From: an uncultured Lachnospiraceae bacterium
GTDB lineage: Bacteria; Bacillota; Clostridia; Lachnospirales; Lachnospiraceae
Assembly: GCA_910585935.1 (NCBI GenBank)
Contig: CAJUHN010000003.1
Coordinates: forward strand, 1 to 47,190
Length of the DNA stretch: 47,190 nt
Direction: 5' to 3'
A model generated the notes under the pieces. That model made no database searches. It was not told the DNA's origin and worked only from the letters and a program-made list of their open reading frames with translations. A program made the translations under genes and the position numbers. This document shows positions 1 through 8,640 of this stretch, in pieces (position 1 is the first letter of the stretch; each line of letters begins with the position of its first letter).

Positions 1-1357
1 CAATGTCATTAACTTAAAGCATTAAAAATTTTATTAAAATATGTTATAATACATTACAGGGTGATGTATTATGAAAAAGATAATAAAAGAAGTAATAGAG
101 GTTATAAAAAATACAATAAATAAAGAAGAATTTATAACAAAACATAAAACGAATGAAAAAGATTTTACAAGAAAAAGAAAATTAGGATTTAGAGAAATCA
201 TGTATTTTGTATTAGGGTTTTCTAATTCATGTTTGGATTTTGAAAAAGATTGTTTTTGTGATGTTTTTAAAATAGAAAAAGTAAGTAACGCAGTAGTTTG
301 TAAAGCAAGGGATAAAGTAAAATTTACAGCATTTAGGGAACTTTTATCTGTTACACAACAATTTATTCCAGCCCAAAATAAATATAAAGGTTATAATATT
401 ATAGCAGTAGATGGTGTAAAAGGAGAATTACCTAATACAAAAGAAATAAAAGATAATTATAAACTTTCCAAAGGCTGCTTATATCCACAATTTCATGCAG
501 TAACATCTTTTGATGTGTTAAATAGTAAATTTATAGATGCTCAAATCGAAATGGAAACAGCAAATGAACGTAAATTAGTCTATAAGTTATTAGAAAACCA
601 CATACCAGGAAAAGACATAATTCTTTATGACAGAGGTTTTGCAAGCGTAGACTTAATACAAAAATTAGAAGAAAAAGGTATATATTTTGTTGCCAGAGTA
701 TCAAAAAGCTTTATAAAAGAAATAAATGAGTTCACAAAACAAAAAACACTTGATAAAACAATTCATATAGACTATACACAAGAAAGGGCAAAAAAAAGTA
801 AAGTAAAAGATGTGAAACTGCCATATTCTTTTGATTTACGTTGCGTAAGAATATTTTTAAAAAGTAAACAACAGGAAATATGAATTACAAATTTACCAAG
901 AGAAGAATTCAAACGTAAGGATGTAGGCCATTTATATTCGTTACGTTGGGGAATAGAAGTTGGTTTTAACCATTTAAAAAATGCACTATACCTGGAAGCA
1001 TTTGTAGGAATAAAAGAAAATTCCATAAAACAAGAATTTTACTCTATACTAATAAAATATAATATTATAATGCTTTTTACAGAAGAAGCAAAAATAATGG
1101 AAATGAACAATAAAAAAAACTTTAAAGTTGGAATATAAGCCTAATATGCGAAAAACAGTTGTTTTTGTTGTAAAAAATATCTTAAAGATGCTTCATTCCA
1201 GTATAAAAGGATTGACAAAAATAATAAAGGACATACTTTGTAATATTGTAAAATTCAAATCTGCTATAAGAAAAAACAGAACTTTTTTAAGAAAAGAGAA
1301 TTCTTCAAAATATTCTGTTGGTTATAAACGCAATTTTTTATTAAGTTAATTGATTTG
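1..1357 (+). mobile_element. decayed IS4-family insertion sequence
   Basis: The left edge (1-16, CAATGTCATTAACTTA) has an imperfect inverted counterpart at 1342-1357 (TAAGTTAATTGATTTG), just after the last transposase codon. I read these as the terminal inverted repeats. The left end coincides with the window edge, so a few bases may be missing. The element carries one broken transposase gene (71-1349) and is probably unable to move by itself. Confidence 0.6.
71..1349 (+). pseudogene. IS4-family DDE transposase, broken by a stop codon and a frameshift
   Basis: The reading frame opens at 71 and stops at TGA 881-883, but translation continues in the same frame to 1138 with clear transposase sequence. 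That part includes YSLRWGIEVGFNHLK, which fits the Y-(2)-R-(3)-E-(6)-K signature of IS4 transposases. The first part supplies the other two acidic residues (IAVDGVKG and LYDRGFAS). A +1 shift near 1127-1130 joins the frame that runs from 1128 to the stop at 1349 (EYKPNMRKTVVF and a basic tail), which resembles the usual C-terminus. The full protein would have been about 425 residues. With both a nonsense codon and a frameshift between D-D and E, no complete enzyme can be made without recoding, so I call it a pseudogene. Sequencing error is a less likely alternative. Confidence 0.85.
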
Positions 1358-1556
1358 CGGTAAGAAGAATGTGATGAGTGTTTAATCTCATAAAGTATAA
1401 ATTTTGATGATAAATATAGTTTCATAATATATAATTAGTTTATAGGTAATTGTTAAATGTTTTTCAACTTTGATGTGGATAACTTTCTGCTATATAAGGA
1501 GAAAATCTAGGTCGATATTCAGAATTGTTTCTGAATTGACATAAATCATCAGATTT

Positions 1557-3155
1557 TGGGCGTACTTTTACAAGCCCATAAACGAACTATGACAATTGAA
1601 TACTTTTTCAGGCAATTAAAGGTTTGAGGCTTCGGATGTACTGTGGACAATTCATGCTGTATGCAACGATGACGGTAAGCTGGCTTGCAATTCCGGCAAG
1701 GAACACATCGGCTTTCGTGGTGGTGTGGTTTCCGGTTTTTCGTCCCGCAGTGCACATGTTGATTTTGAAATGGTTTATAGCACGTTCCACAATAGTTCTG
1801 ACTTTGTAGATACTGTTCCATTCCTCAGAATCACGCTGGATACCGGGAAACATGCGTAAATCCATATTTTCATAGGTGTAGGTGGTTCTGCCCCTGGCGG
1901 CTGTACTGCAGGGATGTCTGCATTCACAGAACCGCTGCCCTTTCTTGTAGCGCATTTTGGGGCATCCCCATTTGATGCGGTCTGCCCGCCCTTTTTCTTT
2001 TGTGACACCAAGATGCTTCATGGAAAGGGAAGAATCATCCGGACAGGTAGGATAACCATATTCATTGTAGTCCACCTTTTTGAGAGAGCTTTCGTTTCTT
2101 GGGTTATAAGGAATCAGTGCCCTGGAAAAATGAAAATCTTTCAAGAGCGTACCATAAATCTCGGCTGAATCGAAGGCTGAATCACCAAGAAAAGTGTCAA
2201 AATGGAAACCAGGATGGAGTAAAAAGAAATCCTGCAAAACAGGAACGAGTGCAGAGGCATCACCAACTGATTTATCTTCGTCGGGAGAGTCTGATTTCTT
2301 TTCAACAGCAAGGTCAGGATGAGAAGCCTTGAAACCGTCATCATCAATAAAAGAGATATGCCTTACGATGCCCAAACCATTCGTAAGAATGGCAAATTTG
2401 TCGGCATAACAGAAGTGCCCATTGATATACATTTGTTTAGCATCAGGGGAGGAAGCAGCCTGTGAAGGCATTAAACCATAAGCCATCTTGTAAGGATCAA
2501 CATCCGGTTTGTTTTTGTAATAAGCTTTCAGTTTTCGAATAAGCGCATTAAGGGTTTTTGGATTGTTCTCGGTAACATAAAGTTCGATGCCGGAGGTATC
2601 AAAGGTAAGAATCTGTGCGAGGGAAGAATCAATCTGCTGATAGAGAGGTTCGGTATAATCAACCATCTGCTGGAACATGAGTTCAAGGTAGTCAGCAAAC
2701 TCCAGCTTGAAGCGGGAAAACAAAGGAGCATCAGGGACTTTGGAAAATCCACAAAAATCGCGGAGTTCTTTACAGAGATGGAGCAAAAGAATCAGAAGGG
2801 TATCCGAAGGGATAGAAAAGATTTTTTGCAGGATAAGAGCCGAAAGGAAACCGGTAAGTGGATAATCCCTTTTGCGACCAAGATGCCGGTAAAAAGCATT
2901 GTAAAAGGTTTGTGGAATAAAGAGAGAACTATCAAAATGCTGATCCAGAAGTTGAAAAAAGGAAGGGACATCATCCATAAACATGTCCTTGCAGTCTGAA
3001 AAAGTGTCTTTAAGTGAAAGCTGATGATAATTATTAGCCATAAATTTTCTTCTCCTCTCGTGTGTAAGATGTTTGTGTGGTTACTTATATTTTACCATGA
3101 GTGGAGAGAAAATTTATATATAAACAACGAGAAAACCCAGTAAAATCAATGGGTT
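1557..3155 (-). mobile_element. GC-richer insertion sequence with hairpins at both ends
   Basis: The transposase gene at 1608-3041 is flanked by similar hairpins. The left one pairs TGGGC (1557-1561) with GCCCA (1574-1578); the right one pairs AACCCA (3134-3139) with TGGGTT (3150-3155). When one is reverse-complemented the loops share GTAAAA, so the ends look like inverted repeats that also act as terminators. Base composition is visibly more G/C than the surrounding genes, suggesting recent arrival. The exact ends and any target duplication are uncertain. Confidence 0.5.
1608..3041 (-). CDS. DDE transposase (IS4/IS5/IS1182-like)
   Basis: This is a 477-residue protein, the usual size for a full transposase of this kind. 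It starts at ATG 3041 behind an AGGAGA-type ribosome site. Putative catalytic acids sit in TFDTSGIELY, in FLGDSAFDSAEIY and in VRTIVERAINHFK, in the order D-D-E. A cysteine cluster (CPKMRYKKGQRFCECRHPC) lies before the last acidic residue, as in several Firmicutes IS transposases. The frame is intact, unlike the neighbouring IS4 copy, so the element may be active. The gene is more GC-rich than its surroundings, in line with horizontal transfer. The exact IS family is not certain from sequence alone. Confidence 0.8.
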   Translation of the reverse strand: MANNYHQLSLKDTFSDCKDMFMDDVPSFFQLLDQHFDSSLFIPQTFYNAFYRHLGRKRDYPLTGFLSALILQKIFSIPSDTLLILLLHLCKELRDFCGFSKVPDAPLFSRFKLEFADYLELMFQQMVDYTEPLYQQIDSSLAQILTFDTSGIELYVTENNPKTLNALIRKLKAYYKNKPDVDPYKMAYGLMPSQAASSPDAKQMYINGHFCYADKFAILTNGLGIVRHISFIDDDGFKASHPDLAVEKKSDSPDEDKSVGDASALVPVLQDFFLLHPGFHFDTFLGDSAFDSAEIYGTLLKDFHFSRALIPYNPRNESSLKKVDYNEYGYPTCPDDSSLSMKHLGVTKEKGRADRIKWGCPKMRYKKGQRFCECRHPCSTAARGRTTYTYENMDLRMFPGIQRDSEEWNSIYKVRTIVERAINHFKINMCTAGRKTGNHTTTKADVFLAGIASQLTVIVAYSMNCPQYIRSLKPLIA

Positions 3156-3204
3156 GTGGCATTTAACAAATGCCTCTAATTAGTTTAAGAAAGGAGAAAA
3201 AACA

Positions 3205-3465
3205 TTGATAATTGAGTACAGTAAGAAAGCCGCAAAATATATTGATGCATTAGATAGACCTACAAAACAGAGAATTAAAATAGCGATTGAAGGATTGACA
3301 CAAGAACCACCACAAGGCGATATAAAAATGTTGCAAGGTTATAAAGATGGACGAAAACGGTTAAGAGTAGGAAAATATAGGATAATATATAATTATTCAC
3401 AGGATGAAAAAATAGAGATACTATATATTATCAATGTTGATTCAAGAGAGGATATATATAAATAA
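3205..3465 (+). CDS. RelE/ParE-family toxin
   Basis: This 86-residue basic protein has the RelE/ParE plan: an N-terminal beta strand (IIEYSKKAAKYI), a helical pair (LDRPTKQRIKIAIEGL), then the characteristic MLQGYKDGRKRLRVGKYRIIYNY, where arginines and lysines would touch mRNA on the ribosome. It ends with the usual IEILYIINVDSREDIYK. The start is TTG at 3205, supported by AAGGAG at 3191-3196 with eight bases between. A small acidic gene follows after 25 bases and is probably the antitoxin, so the order is toxin first, as in HigBA-like pairs. An mRNA interferase role is inferred from the family. Confidence 0.8.
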   Translation: MIIEYSKKAAKYIDALDRPTKQRIKIAIEGLTQEPPQGDIKMLQGYKDGRKRLRVGKYRIIYNYSQDEKIEILYIINVDSREDIYK

Positions 3466-3490
3466 CCCTCACAGGAAAGGAGAAAAAAAT

Positions 3491-3703
3491 ATGAATACAG
3501 CAACAAAACAGGCGATAGAGTTGATGGAGATTTTACCAGAAAGCGAACAAAATTTTGCTCTTGAATTTATAAAGAAACTTGTTCTTGCATGGGATCCAGA
3601 TTTTACAAAATTGACATCAGCCGAACAGAAAGAATTGGAAGAAGCAAAAGAAGAAATTGAAAATGGAGAAACGGTTTCACATGAGGCGATTAACTGGGAT
3701 TAA
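3491..3703 (+). CDS. probable antitoxin paired with the RelE-like toxin
   Basis: This 70-residue acidic protein starts at ATG 3491 behind AAAGGAGA (the open frame extends further upstream but has no ribosome site there). Residues 1-35 look helical (TKQAIELMEILPESEQNFALEFIKKL). The tail is rich in Glu and ends in HEAINWD. Its size, its charge opposite to the basic toxin, and its position 25 bases downstream suggest an antitoxin whose acidic C-terminus wraps the toxin. It does not show an obvious ribbon-helix-helix or HTH motif, so autoregulation is unproven. It resembles small toxin-partner proteins of Clostridia, but I cannot name a family. Confidence 0.6.
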   Translation: MNTATKQAIELMEILPESEQNFALEFIKKLVLAWDPDFTKLTSAEQKELEEAKEEIENGETVSHEAINWD

Positions 3704-3967
3704 AAAAAGAGCTTATTGTTTTTTATGACATTGACAATTTCTGTATAGAATTAAAAAAATTTTTTGAGCAGTACATGATATCCTGTGATGAGAAAATGTG
3801 ATTCTTTGATCCTCCCTCAATCCTCTCCCTTAGCGAAATCATGACAATCTGCGGCTTCTTCCACTGTGGGATATTATATTGATATTATTAATTTTGGCGC
3901 TTTTTAACAAAAATAAAAAAATTTTTTAGAATAAACTTACAATAAAATAATATTTGTAATAAATAAC

Positions 3968-3996
3968 TTGACTTTTGACAAGATACTGGATATAAT
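3968..3996 (+). promoter_or_regulatory. probable promoter of the cas6-cas8-cas7-cas5 operon
   Basis: TTGACT at 3968-3973 is followed after 17 bases by TATAAT at 3991-3996, so transcription would begin near 4003, about 150 bases before cas6. The 3704-3967 stretch before it is A/T-rich and shows no gene I can support. Confidence 0.55.
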
Positions 3997-4021
3997 AAAA
4001 AAACACAAATGATATTATTTT

Positions 4022-4141
4022 ATGGAAGTAAATATGACGAAGGAAGAAAGGAGAAGCTACAGAATAAAAAATCAGATGGAAAAAGTTATTTTTGTGAAGG
4101 AGCAAGTTAAGTATATAGATAAATATTTGATTTTGAAGTAG
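4022..4141 (+). CDS. possible small protein upstream of cas6
   Basis: A 39-residue open frame (MEVNMTKEERRSYRIKNQ...) starts at 4022 or at the in-frame ATG 4034 and stops at 4141, 10 bases before cas6. It lies entirely within the transcript expected from the promoter at 3968. The predicted peptide is very basic and mostly helical (K/R-rich, ending KYIDKYLILK). GAAGG precedes the second ATG poorly, so translation is uncertain. It could be a leader peptide, a small Cas-associated or regulatory protein, or chance. I do not recognise a family. Confidence 0.25.
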   Translation: MEVNMTKEERRSYRIKNQMEKVIFVKEQVKYIDKYLILK

Positions 4142-4151
4142 CAAAAAAATA

Positions 4152-4913
4152 ATGAAAATAATTGTCCGATTTGAATTAAAAAAAGCACAATTGCCACTAG
4201 ATTATAGAAGACTTATGGTATCTTTTCTAAAAGCATCTTTTACCTCTAGTGAGCCTGAGTTATTTGAACAGTTTTATGAAAAAGGAAAGACAGTGCAAAA
4301 ACCATTCGCCTTTGATGTGAAACTGCCAAAAGCATCTTTTGAAAAGGAATGTATTTTATTAGATTCTGAGGAAATACAATTAACTATCATATTAGAAGAG
4401 AAAGTTTTGGGAATTCGTATTTATAATGCGATTGTAGCTATGAAAAAAGAAAAAGTAGAATATCCAGTAGCGAATGGAAATTCTATGAAAGTGAAGTCAG
4501 TGAAAATAGAAGAGCATAGAAAGATAGTGGAAAATCAAGTAATGATTCAAATGTTATCTCCCCTAGTGCTTCGAGAGCATAAAAAGGGAGAAAAAGATTA
4601 CTACTATCAGGCAGATGATGAAGAATTTATCAATATAGCGAAAGAAATTATACAAGCTCAAGTTTCTAATTTAAAAATCACATCTAAATGGATTGATATT
4701 GTTCTAGAGCCAATTAAAACAAAAAAAGTCATTATAAAGACATTTGGCATCAATATCCCAGCGTCATTGGGAATTTTCAAACTCAGCGCGAATGAAGAAA
4801 TTATTAATATACTCTATCAGATAGGAATCGGCAGCAGAAGGTCAGAAGGATTTGGGGTGTTTGAGATTATAGAACAGAAGAAGGGGAATTTTTATGGAAA
4901 TAGTGCAGTGTGA
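4152..4913 (+). CDS. cas6: Cas6, CRISPR RNA-processing endoribonuclease
   Basis: Cas6 cuts the long CRISPR transcript within each repeat to release guide RNAs. The 253-residue protein begins with a ferredoxin-like strand (MKIIVRFELKKAQLPLDYR) and ends with the glycine-rich loop typical of RAMP proteins (IGIGSRRSEGFGVF, near residues 223-237). Several N-terminal residues (Tyr18 area, no obvious conserved His) could serve in catalysis, but I cannot assign them. The gene overlaps cas8 by 20 bases, a sign of translational coupling, and is the first cas gene after the promoter. Its likely substrate is the 30-base repeat of the array at 12917-14732. Function is inferred from the family and its position. 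Confidence 0.93.
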   Translation: MKIIVRFELKKAQLPLDYRRLMVSFLKASFTSSEPELFEQFYEKGKTVQKPFAFDVKLPKASFEKECILLDSEEIQLTIILEEKVLGIRIYNAIVAMKKEKVEYPVANGNSMKVKSVKIEEHRKIVENQVMIQMLSPLVLREHKKGEKDYYYQADDEEFINIAKEIIQAQVSNLKITSKWIDIVLEPIKTKKVIIKTFGINIPASLGIFKLSANEEIINILYQIGIGSRRSEGFGVFEIIEQKKGNFYGNSAV

Positions 4914-6630
4914 GGAAAAGGAATATATTGTGATAGAGGCAGGAAGCTCATTTCTTTTAAATGCAGGGATCTGTGGTTTTATTAAGATGTTAGATGATAT
5001 AGACGCAGAAGAAGGAGAAGATTATATTATTGAAAAGCAGCAGTTGAAGGTGAAGAAAGAGTTTTTTTGGCAGAATGATTTAGCGGATTTATATGTAAAA
5101 ACTATGGTGAAGAAACTAGGAGAACAAACGAAGTATCATACCATTTTAGGAAAGAAAAATGATGTAGAGAGATTGGTTGAAATGGCTGAAAAGGAAGAAT
5201 TAACAAAAGAAGATTCAAAAAAGTTAAAAGAGTTATATAAAGAAATGGTTGATATGTTGGAAAAGAAAAGTTTTTTGCCTGGATATGAAATTATACAACA
5301 GATGACAGATGTTACTTCTATTACTGTAGATAAGATAAAGGCATTAAAAAAATCGAAAATAGAAGAAAAATATCCGATTTATTTAGAGATATGTGAACTG
5401 TTAGAGAAGCCAGAAGTAAAAGAGGTTTTGATTATGAAAGAGCTGATGTATTCTAAAATAAATCTCTTTTATGATAAGATTTCATTTTTTTTGAACAAGA
5501 ATTTAAAGAAAAATATTACAGAGTGTTATCGTACAGATTTTATTACACCACTTTTAGAAGAGATACAAAATGAAAAAAAAGGGAAAAAACGCTGTATAGA
5601 ATGTTTAAGTTATGCCTCTAAGGTAAGAGCGAGTTCTTTTATGCTTGAAACAACAGATGATGTAAGCCGAAAGAAGGCTCACTATTGGAATCAAAAAGCG
5701 GATGCTTATATTTGTCCACTGTGTGCATTTTTATATACCTTAACTCCTTTGGGCTTTCAATTTTGTGGAAGAGCGGCTGTTTTTGTCAATGAAAATGGGA
5801 ATATTTCAAATATGGTAAAAATGATGGATGCTTTTGATTATAAGAAAAAAGAATTAGAGGATAAAGCTTCATTGAAAAGTAAAATATTTCGTACTTTTAC
5901 TACAGAAGCGATGAAGATGACAGAAAAGACATTGGATAATATTCAAGTGATTGTGAGAATGGGTGGGAAAGATGGTTATGAAATGTCTGTCATCAGTCCA
6001 GAAATAGTTCGTGGATTTCGGAGAACTCATGAATTTAAGAAAGAAAAAGATGATTTTGAAATATTAGAGAAAAGATATATAAAAACAGAAAAAGATTATA
6101 TCAGTATTTATGATAAAGTTTTAGAATGTATTTTAGAGAAAAGGCATTTATATTCCCTTATGGATCAATTATTTTTTTATGAGATGAAAGAAAATAAAAG
6201 TACAGATTATATCTGGAATATTTTGAAACTTGAAATTTATTTTAAGGGAGGAGAGGAGAAACAGATGGATACATTATATGAATTAGCAAAAAGGGCTAGG
6301 GATCGTGGAAAGGAAATGAGAAAAGAACTGACAGAAAATATTATAGAGAAAGATAAGGATAATGTGTTGAGAGGATTTGTCTATAAACTGAATAATGCAG
6401 TATCCACAAGAGATTTGGATATGTTTATAGATACAATTATTCGGGTTTATTCTAGTAAAGGTTTTTCTATACCTCCTGTTATTTTGGAATGTTATAAAGA
6501 TCATACCGCATTTCAGACAGTCGCAAGGGGGTATATTTTGGGATTAAAAAGTAGCTTTGATCCAAAAGAAAAAGAAGGTACAGAGGAAGAAAAACAAAAT
6601 ACAGAAAAGGAGAAAGAGAAAAATGAATAG
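4894..6630 (+). CDS. cas8b1: Cas8b1/Cst1, large subunit of the type I-B Cascade
   Basis: This is the large subunit of the interference complex, expected to recognise the PAM and hold the target DNA. The 578-residue protein has the paired CxxC motifs of the Cst1 family: C234/C237 (CIECLSYASK) and C274/C277 (CPLCAFLYTLTPLGF), probably a zinc site. The long N-terminal part is helical and lysine/glutamate-rich. The C-terminus is a low-complexity K/E tail that overlaps the start of cas7 by 8 bases (ATGAATAG). Gene order cas6-cas8-cas7-cas5 identifies the Tneap/Cst variant of subtype I-B. The start chosen lies inside the end of cas6. Confidence 0.9.
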   Translation: MEIVQCEEKEYIVIEAGSSFLLNAGICGFIKMLDDIDAEEGEDYIIEKQQLKVKKEFFWQNDLADLYVKTMVKKLGEQTKYHTILGKKNDVERLVEMAEKEELTKEDSKKLKELYKEMVDMLEKKSFLPGYEIIQQMTDVTSITVDKIKALKKSKIEEKYPIYLEICELLEKPEVKEVLIMKELMYSKINLFYDKISFFLNKNLKKNITECYRTDFITPLLEEIQNEKKGKKRCIECLSYASKVRASSFMLETTDDVSRKKAHYWNQKADAYICPLCAFLYTLTPLGFQFCGRAAVFVNENGNISNMVKMMDAFDYKKKELEDKASLKSKIFRTFTTEAMKMTEKTLDNIQVIVRMGGKDGYEMSVISPEIVRGFRRTHEFKKEKDDFEILEKRYIKTEKDYISIYDKVLECILEKRHLYSLMDQLFFYEMKENKSTDYIWNILKLEIYFKGGEEKQMDTLYELAKRARDRGKEMRKELTENIIEKDKDNVLRGFVYKLNNAVSTRDLDMFIDTIIRVYSSKGFSIPPVILECYKDHTAFQTVARGYILGLKSSFDPKEKEGTEEEKQNTEKEKEKNE

Positions 6631-7486
6631 AGATGGTTTAACATTTAGTATGGTGTTTGAGGCGCAGAGTGCAAATTATGGGGAGGGAATCGGAAATATT
6701 TCTCAACTAAAGAAAATGACAAGGGCAGATGGAGAAACTTATACTTATATTTCCAGACAAGCGATTCGCTATAATATAGTAAGGCAGATGCATTGTGATA
6801 ATACCCCTGTGGAGGATGCAGGAGTTGCTCAGTTTGCGCCAAAAACGACGATTGAGGAATATCCAGAGATAGATCTGTTCGGGTACATGAAAACCAGTTC
6901 TAAAAAATCAGAGGGAGAACAAAAGACTAGAGCGGCGGTAGTGCGTTTGAGTAATGCGGTTTCCTTAGAGAGATATAATTCTGATTTAGATTTTTTAACA
7001 AATATGGGATTGGCAAAAAGGGCAAATATCAATAATGCGATAGCACAGAGCGAAATACATAATACTTTTTATGCATATTCTATCACAATAGATTTGGATC
7101 AAGTGGGGAAAGATAATAATGATAATATTTTCCTGCCTAATGAAGAAAAGGCTAGAAGAGTGAAACTTTTATTAGAAACAGTGCAGTTTTTATATCGTGA
7201 TATTAAGGGAAGACGTGAAAATTTATCTCCGATTTTTATTGTAGGGGGAGTCTACCAAAGAAAGAATCCATACTTTGAAGGGAGGATCGCTTTGCATCAA
7301 GAAAAGTTAAATGTGGATATGATAAAGGCTGTGATAGAATCTTGTGAGGATACAAAAGAGCATACGGTGGTTGGATATTTGAATGGAAAGTTAAAAAATT
7401 CAGAAGAAATTAGCACATTAAATCCTGTTTCCATCGGGGAGTTCTTCCAAAATTTAAAGAAAGAAGTGGAAGAATATTATGCTTAA
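6623..7486 (+). CDS. cas7: Cas7/Cst2/DevR, backbone subunit of Cascade
   Basis: Cas7 subunits polymerise along the guide RNA to form the backbone of the interference complex. The protein (287 residues) starts MNRDGLTFSMVFEAQSANYG, the typical Cas7/Cst2 opening, with an early RAMP strand and the SRQAIRYNIV helix that follows it. Although the frame is open further upstream (from 6557), ATG 6623 is preferred because AAAAGGAGAAAGAG lies just upstream and it overlaps the cas8 stop. The motif IFIVGGVYQRKNPYFEGRI near residues 205-222 is also typical of the family. Its end overlaps cas5 by 8 bases. Function follows from family and gene order. Confidence 0.92.
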   Translation: MNRDGLTFSMVFEAQSANYGEGIGNISQLKKMTRADGETYTYISRQAIRYNIVRQMHCDNTPVEDAGVAQFAPKTTIEEYPEIDLFGYMKTSSKKSEGEQKTRAAVVRLSNAVSLERYNSDLDFLTNMGLAKRANINNAIAQSEIHNTFYAYSITIDLDQVGKDNNDNIFLPNEEKARRVKLLLETVQFLYRDIKGRRENLSPIFIVGGVYQRKNPYFEGRIALHQEKLNVDMIKAVIESCEDTKEHTVVGYLNGKLKNSEEISTLNPVSIGEFFQNLKKEVEEYYA

Positions 7487-8207
7487 GGCGATTCGAGTAG
7501 AGTTAGAACAACAACTGCCCAACTATCGAAAACCAGCCAGTTTTTTAGTAAAGGAGAGTTTTCCTCTCCCTCCTTATTCTACTGTGATAGGCATGATACA
7601 TACAGCATGTGGCTTTACAGAATATCATCCTATGAGAATTTCTATTCAAGGAAATTATGCTAGTGATGTTTCAGATTTAGCAGTTTTGTATAATTTTGGA
7701 AGCAAATATAACGAAAAAGAAGCAAATAGACATCAGTACAAAGTATTAAATGAAGAGGGTATCTATGACGGAATCAATAGAGGAGTTAGAAATATTCATC
7801 TATTGAGTGATGTAAAAATGATATTGCATATTATTCCTGATAAAGAGGAGGAATTAGAGGAAATTTTGAAAGGGTTGCAGTATCCTAAGAGATTTTTAAG
7901 TCTGGGAAGACATGAAGATCTGATCCATATCACAGAGATTTCTGAGGTGGAATTAGAGGAATATGATGTAAAGAACCATAGAAATGCGAAAGCGGAATAT
8001 AATTTATATGTACCATTAGAATGTATGAAAAAAACTTTAGTAGGAACAGTTTATCGACTCACAAAAGAATTTGAAATTAATCCAAAGACAAAATATCGTG
8101 AATGGAAGAAGATAGTAAAGGCTTATTATGTAACTCCTGAAAATATAAGATTTTTAAAAAATGCTTATGTGGATAAAGAAAACAATACCATTGTTTGTTT
8201 TGCATAA
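7479..8207 (+). CDS. cas5: Cas5 (Cas5b/Cas5t), 5'-handle-binding subunit
   Basis: This 242-residue RAMP protein caps the 5' end of the guide RNA in Cascade. The N-terminus (LKAIRVELEQQLPNYRKPASFLVKES followed by FPLPPYSTVIGMIHTACGF) is the classic Cas5 signature, with the PPYSTVIGMI segment at about residues 27-37. YPKRFLSLGRHEDLI near residue 130 is another family hallmark. The start overlaps the end of cas7 by 8 bases. A perfect 11-bp terminator follows 18 bases after its stop, so the effector operon seems to end here rather than continue into cas3. Confidence 0.92.
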   Translation: MLKAIRVELEQQLPNYRKPASFLVKESFPLPPYSTVIGMIHTACGFTEYHPMRISIQGNYASDVSDLAVLYNFGSKYNEKEANRHQYKVLNEEGIYDGINRGVRNIHLLSDVKMILHIIPDKEEELEEILKGLQYPKRFLSLGRHEDLIHITEISEVELEEYDVKNHRNAKAEYNLYVPLECMKKTLVGTVYRLTKEFEINPKTKYREWKKIVKAYYVTPENIRFLKNAYVDKENNTIVCFA

Positions 8208-8225
8208 ATAGATAACATAGAAATG

Positions 8226-8283
8226 AAAGAGAATAAAAGTATTTTATAAATAAAGAAAAGAGTATTGTTATTCTCTTTTTTGT
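8226..8283 (+). terminator. terminator between cas5 and cas3
   Basis: An 11-bp perfect inverted repeat, AAAGAGAATAA (8226-8236) and TTATTCTCTTT (8268-8278), is followed by more T residues. The long loop (31 bases) weakens it somewhat, but the T-run is good. It would separate the effector genes from cas3-cas4-cas1-cas2. Confidence 0.6.
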
Positions 8284-8327
8284 AATTATTCATTAGGTAA
8301 TTGCGAAAGTCAAAAGGGGGACGCTGC

Positions 8328-8469
8328 GGCAAAGAAGTATTCCAACGAAGCCGCGCTCTCGCTCCGTTCCAGACGTAGCGGTACTAAATTCGCAAATCCC
8401 GCTTCTTGCGGGTTTGCTTATTAAGTACCAACGTCTTCCAAGGGGCTTCTTTTGGAATACTTCTTTGCC
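8328..8469 (+). repeat. dispersed palindromic element, copy 1 (core +)
   Basis: The core is bounded by GGCAAAGAAGTATTCC and GGAATACTTCTTTGCC, with the asymmetric GAAGCCGCG...CGCTCCGTTCC arm on the left and GTCTTCCAAGGGGCTTC on the right. The apical hairpin is GCAAATCCCGC / TGCGGGTTTGC. Related flanks extend to about 8521 on the right (TTCGCTGG..., GAAAAGTGAA, ATCATAAC). It fills most of the 433-base gap between cas5 and cas3. Confidence 0.9.
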
Positions 8470-8640
8470 TTCGCTGGTTGGTTAGCTGTTCTACTTTTGG
8501 AAAAGTGAATGTTATCATAACTTATGAAGTTTCTGTGAGGAGATACAGGAAATAGATATTCGGAAATGTTTGTATTTCTATGGGTTCTGGAGTTTCACAA
8601 ACGCCTATAACTTATTCTATAGAAAAAGGAGAAAAACCAA

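Noticed and set aside
1128..1349. Separate 73-residue gene
   Set aside because: It is the C-terminal end of the broken IS4 transposase in a shifted frame, starting at a TTG without a ribosome site.
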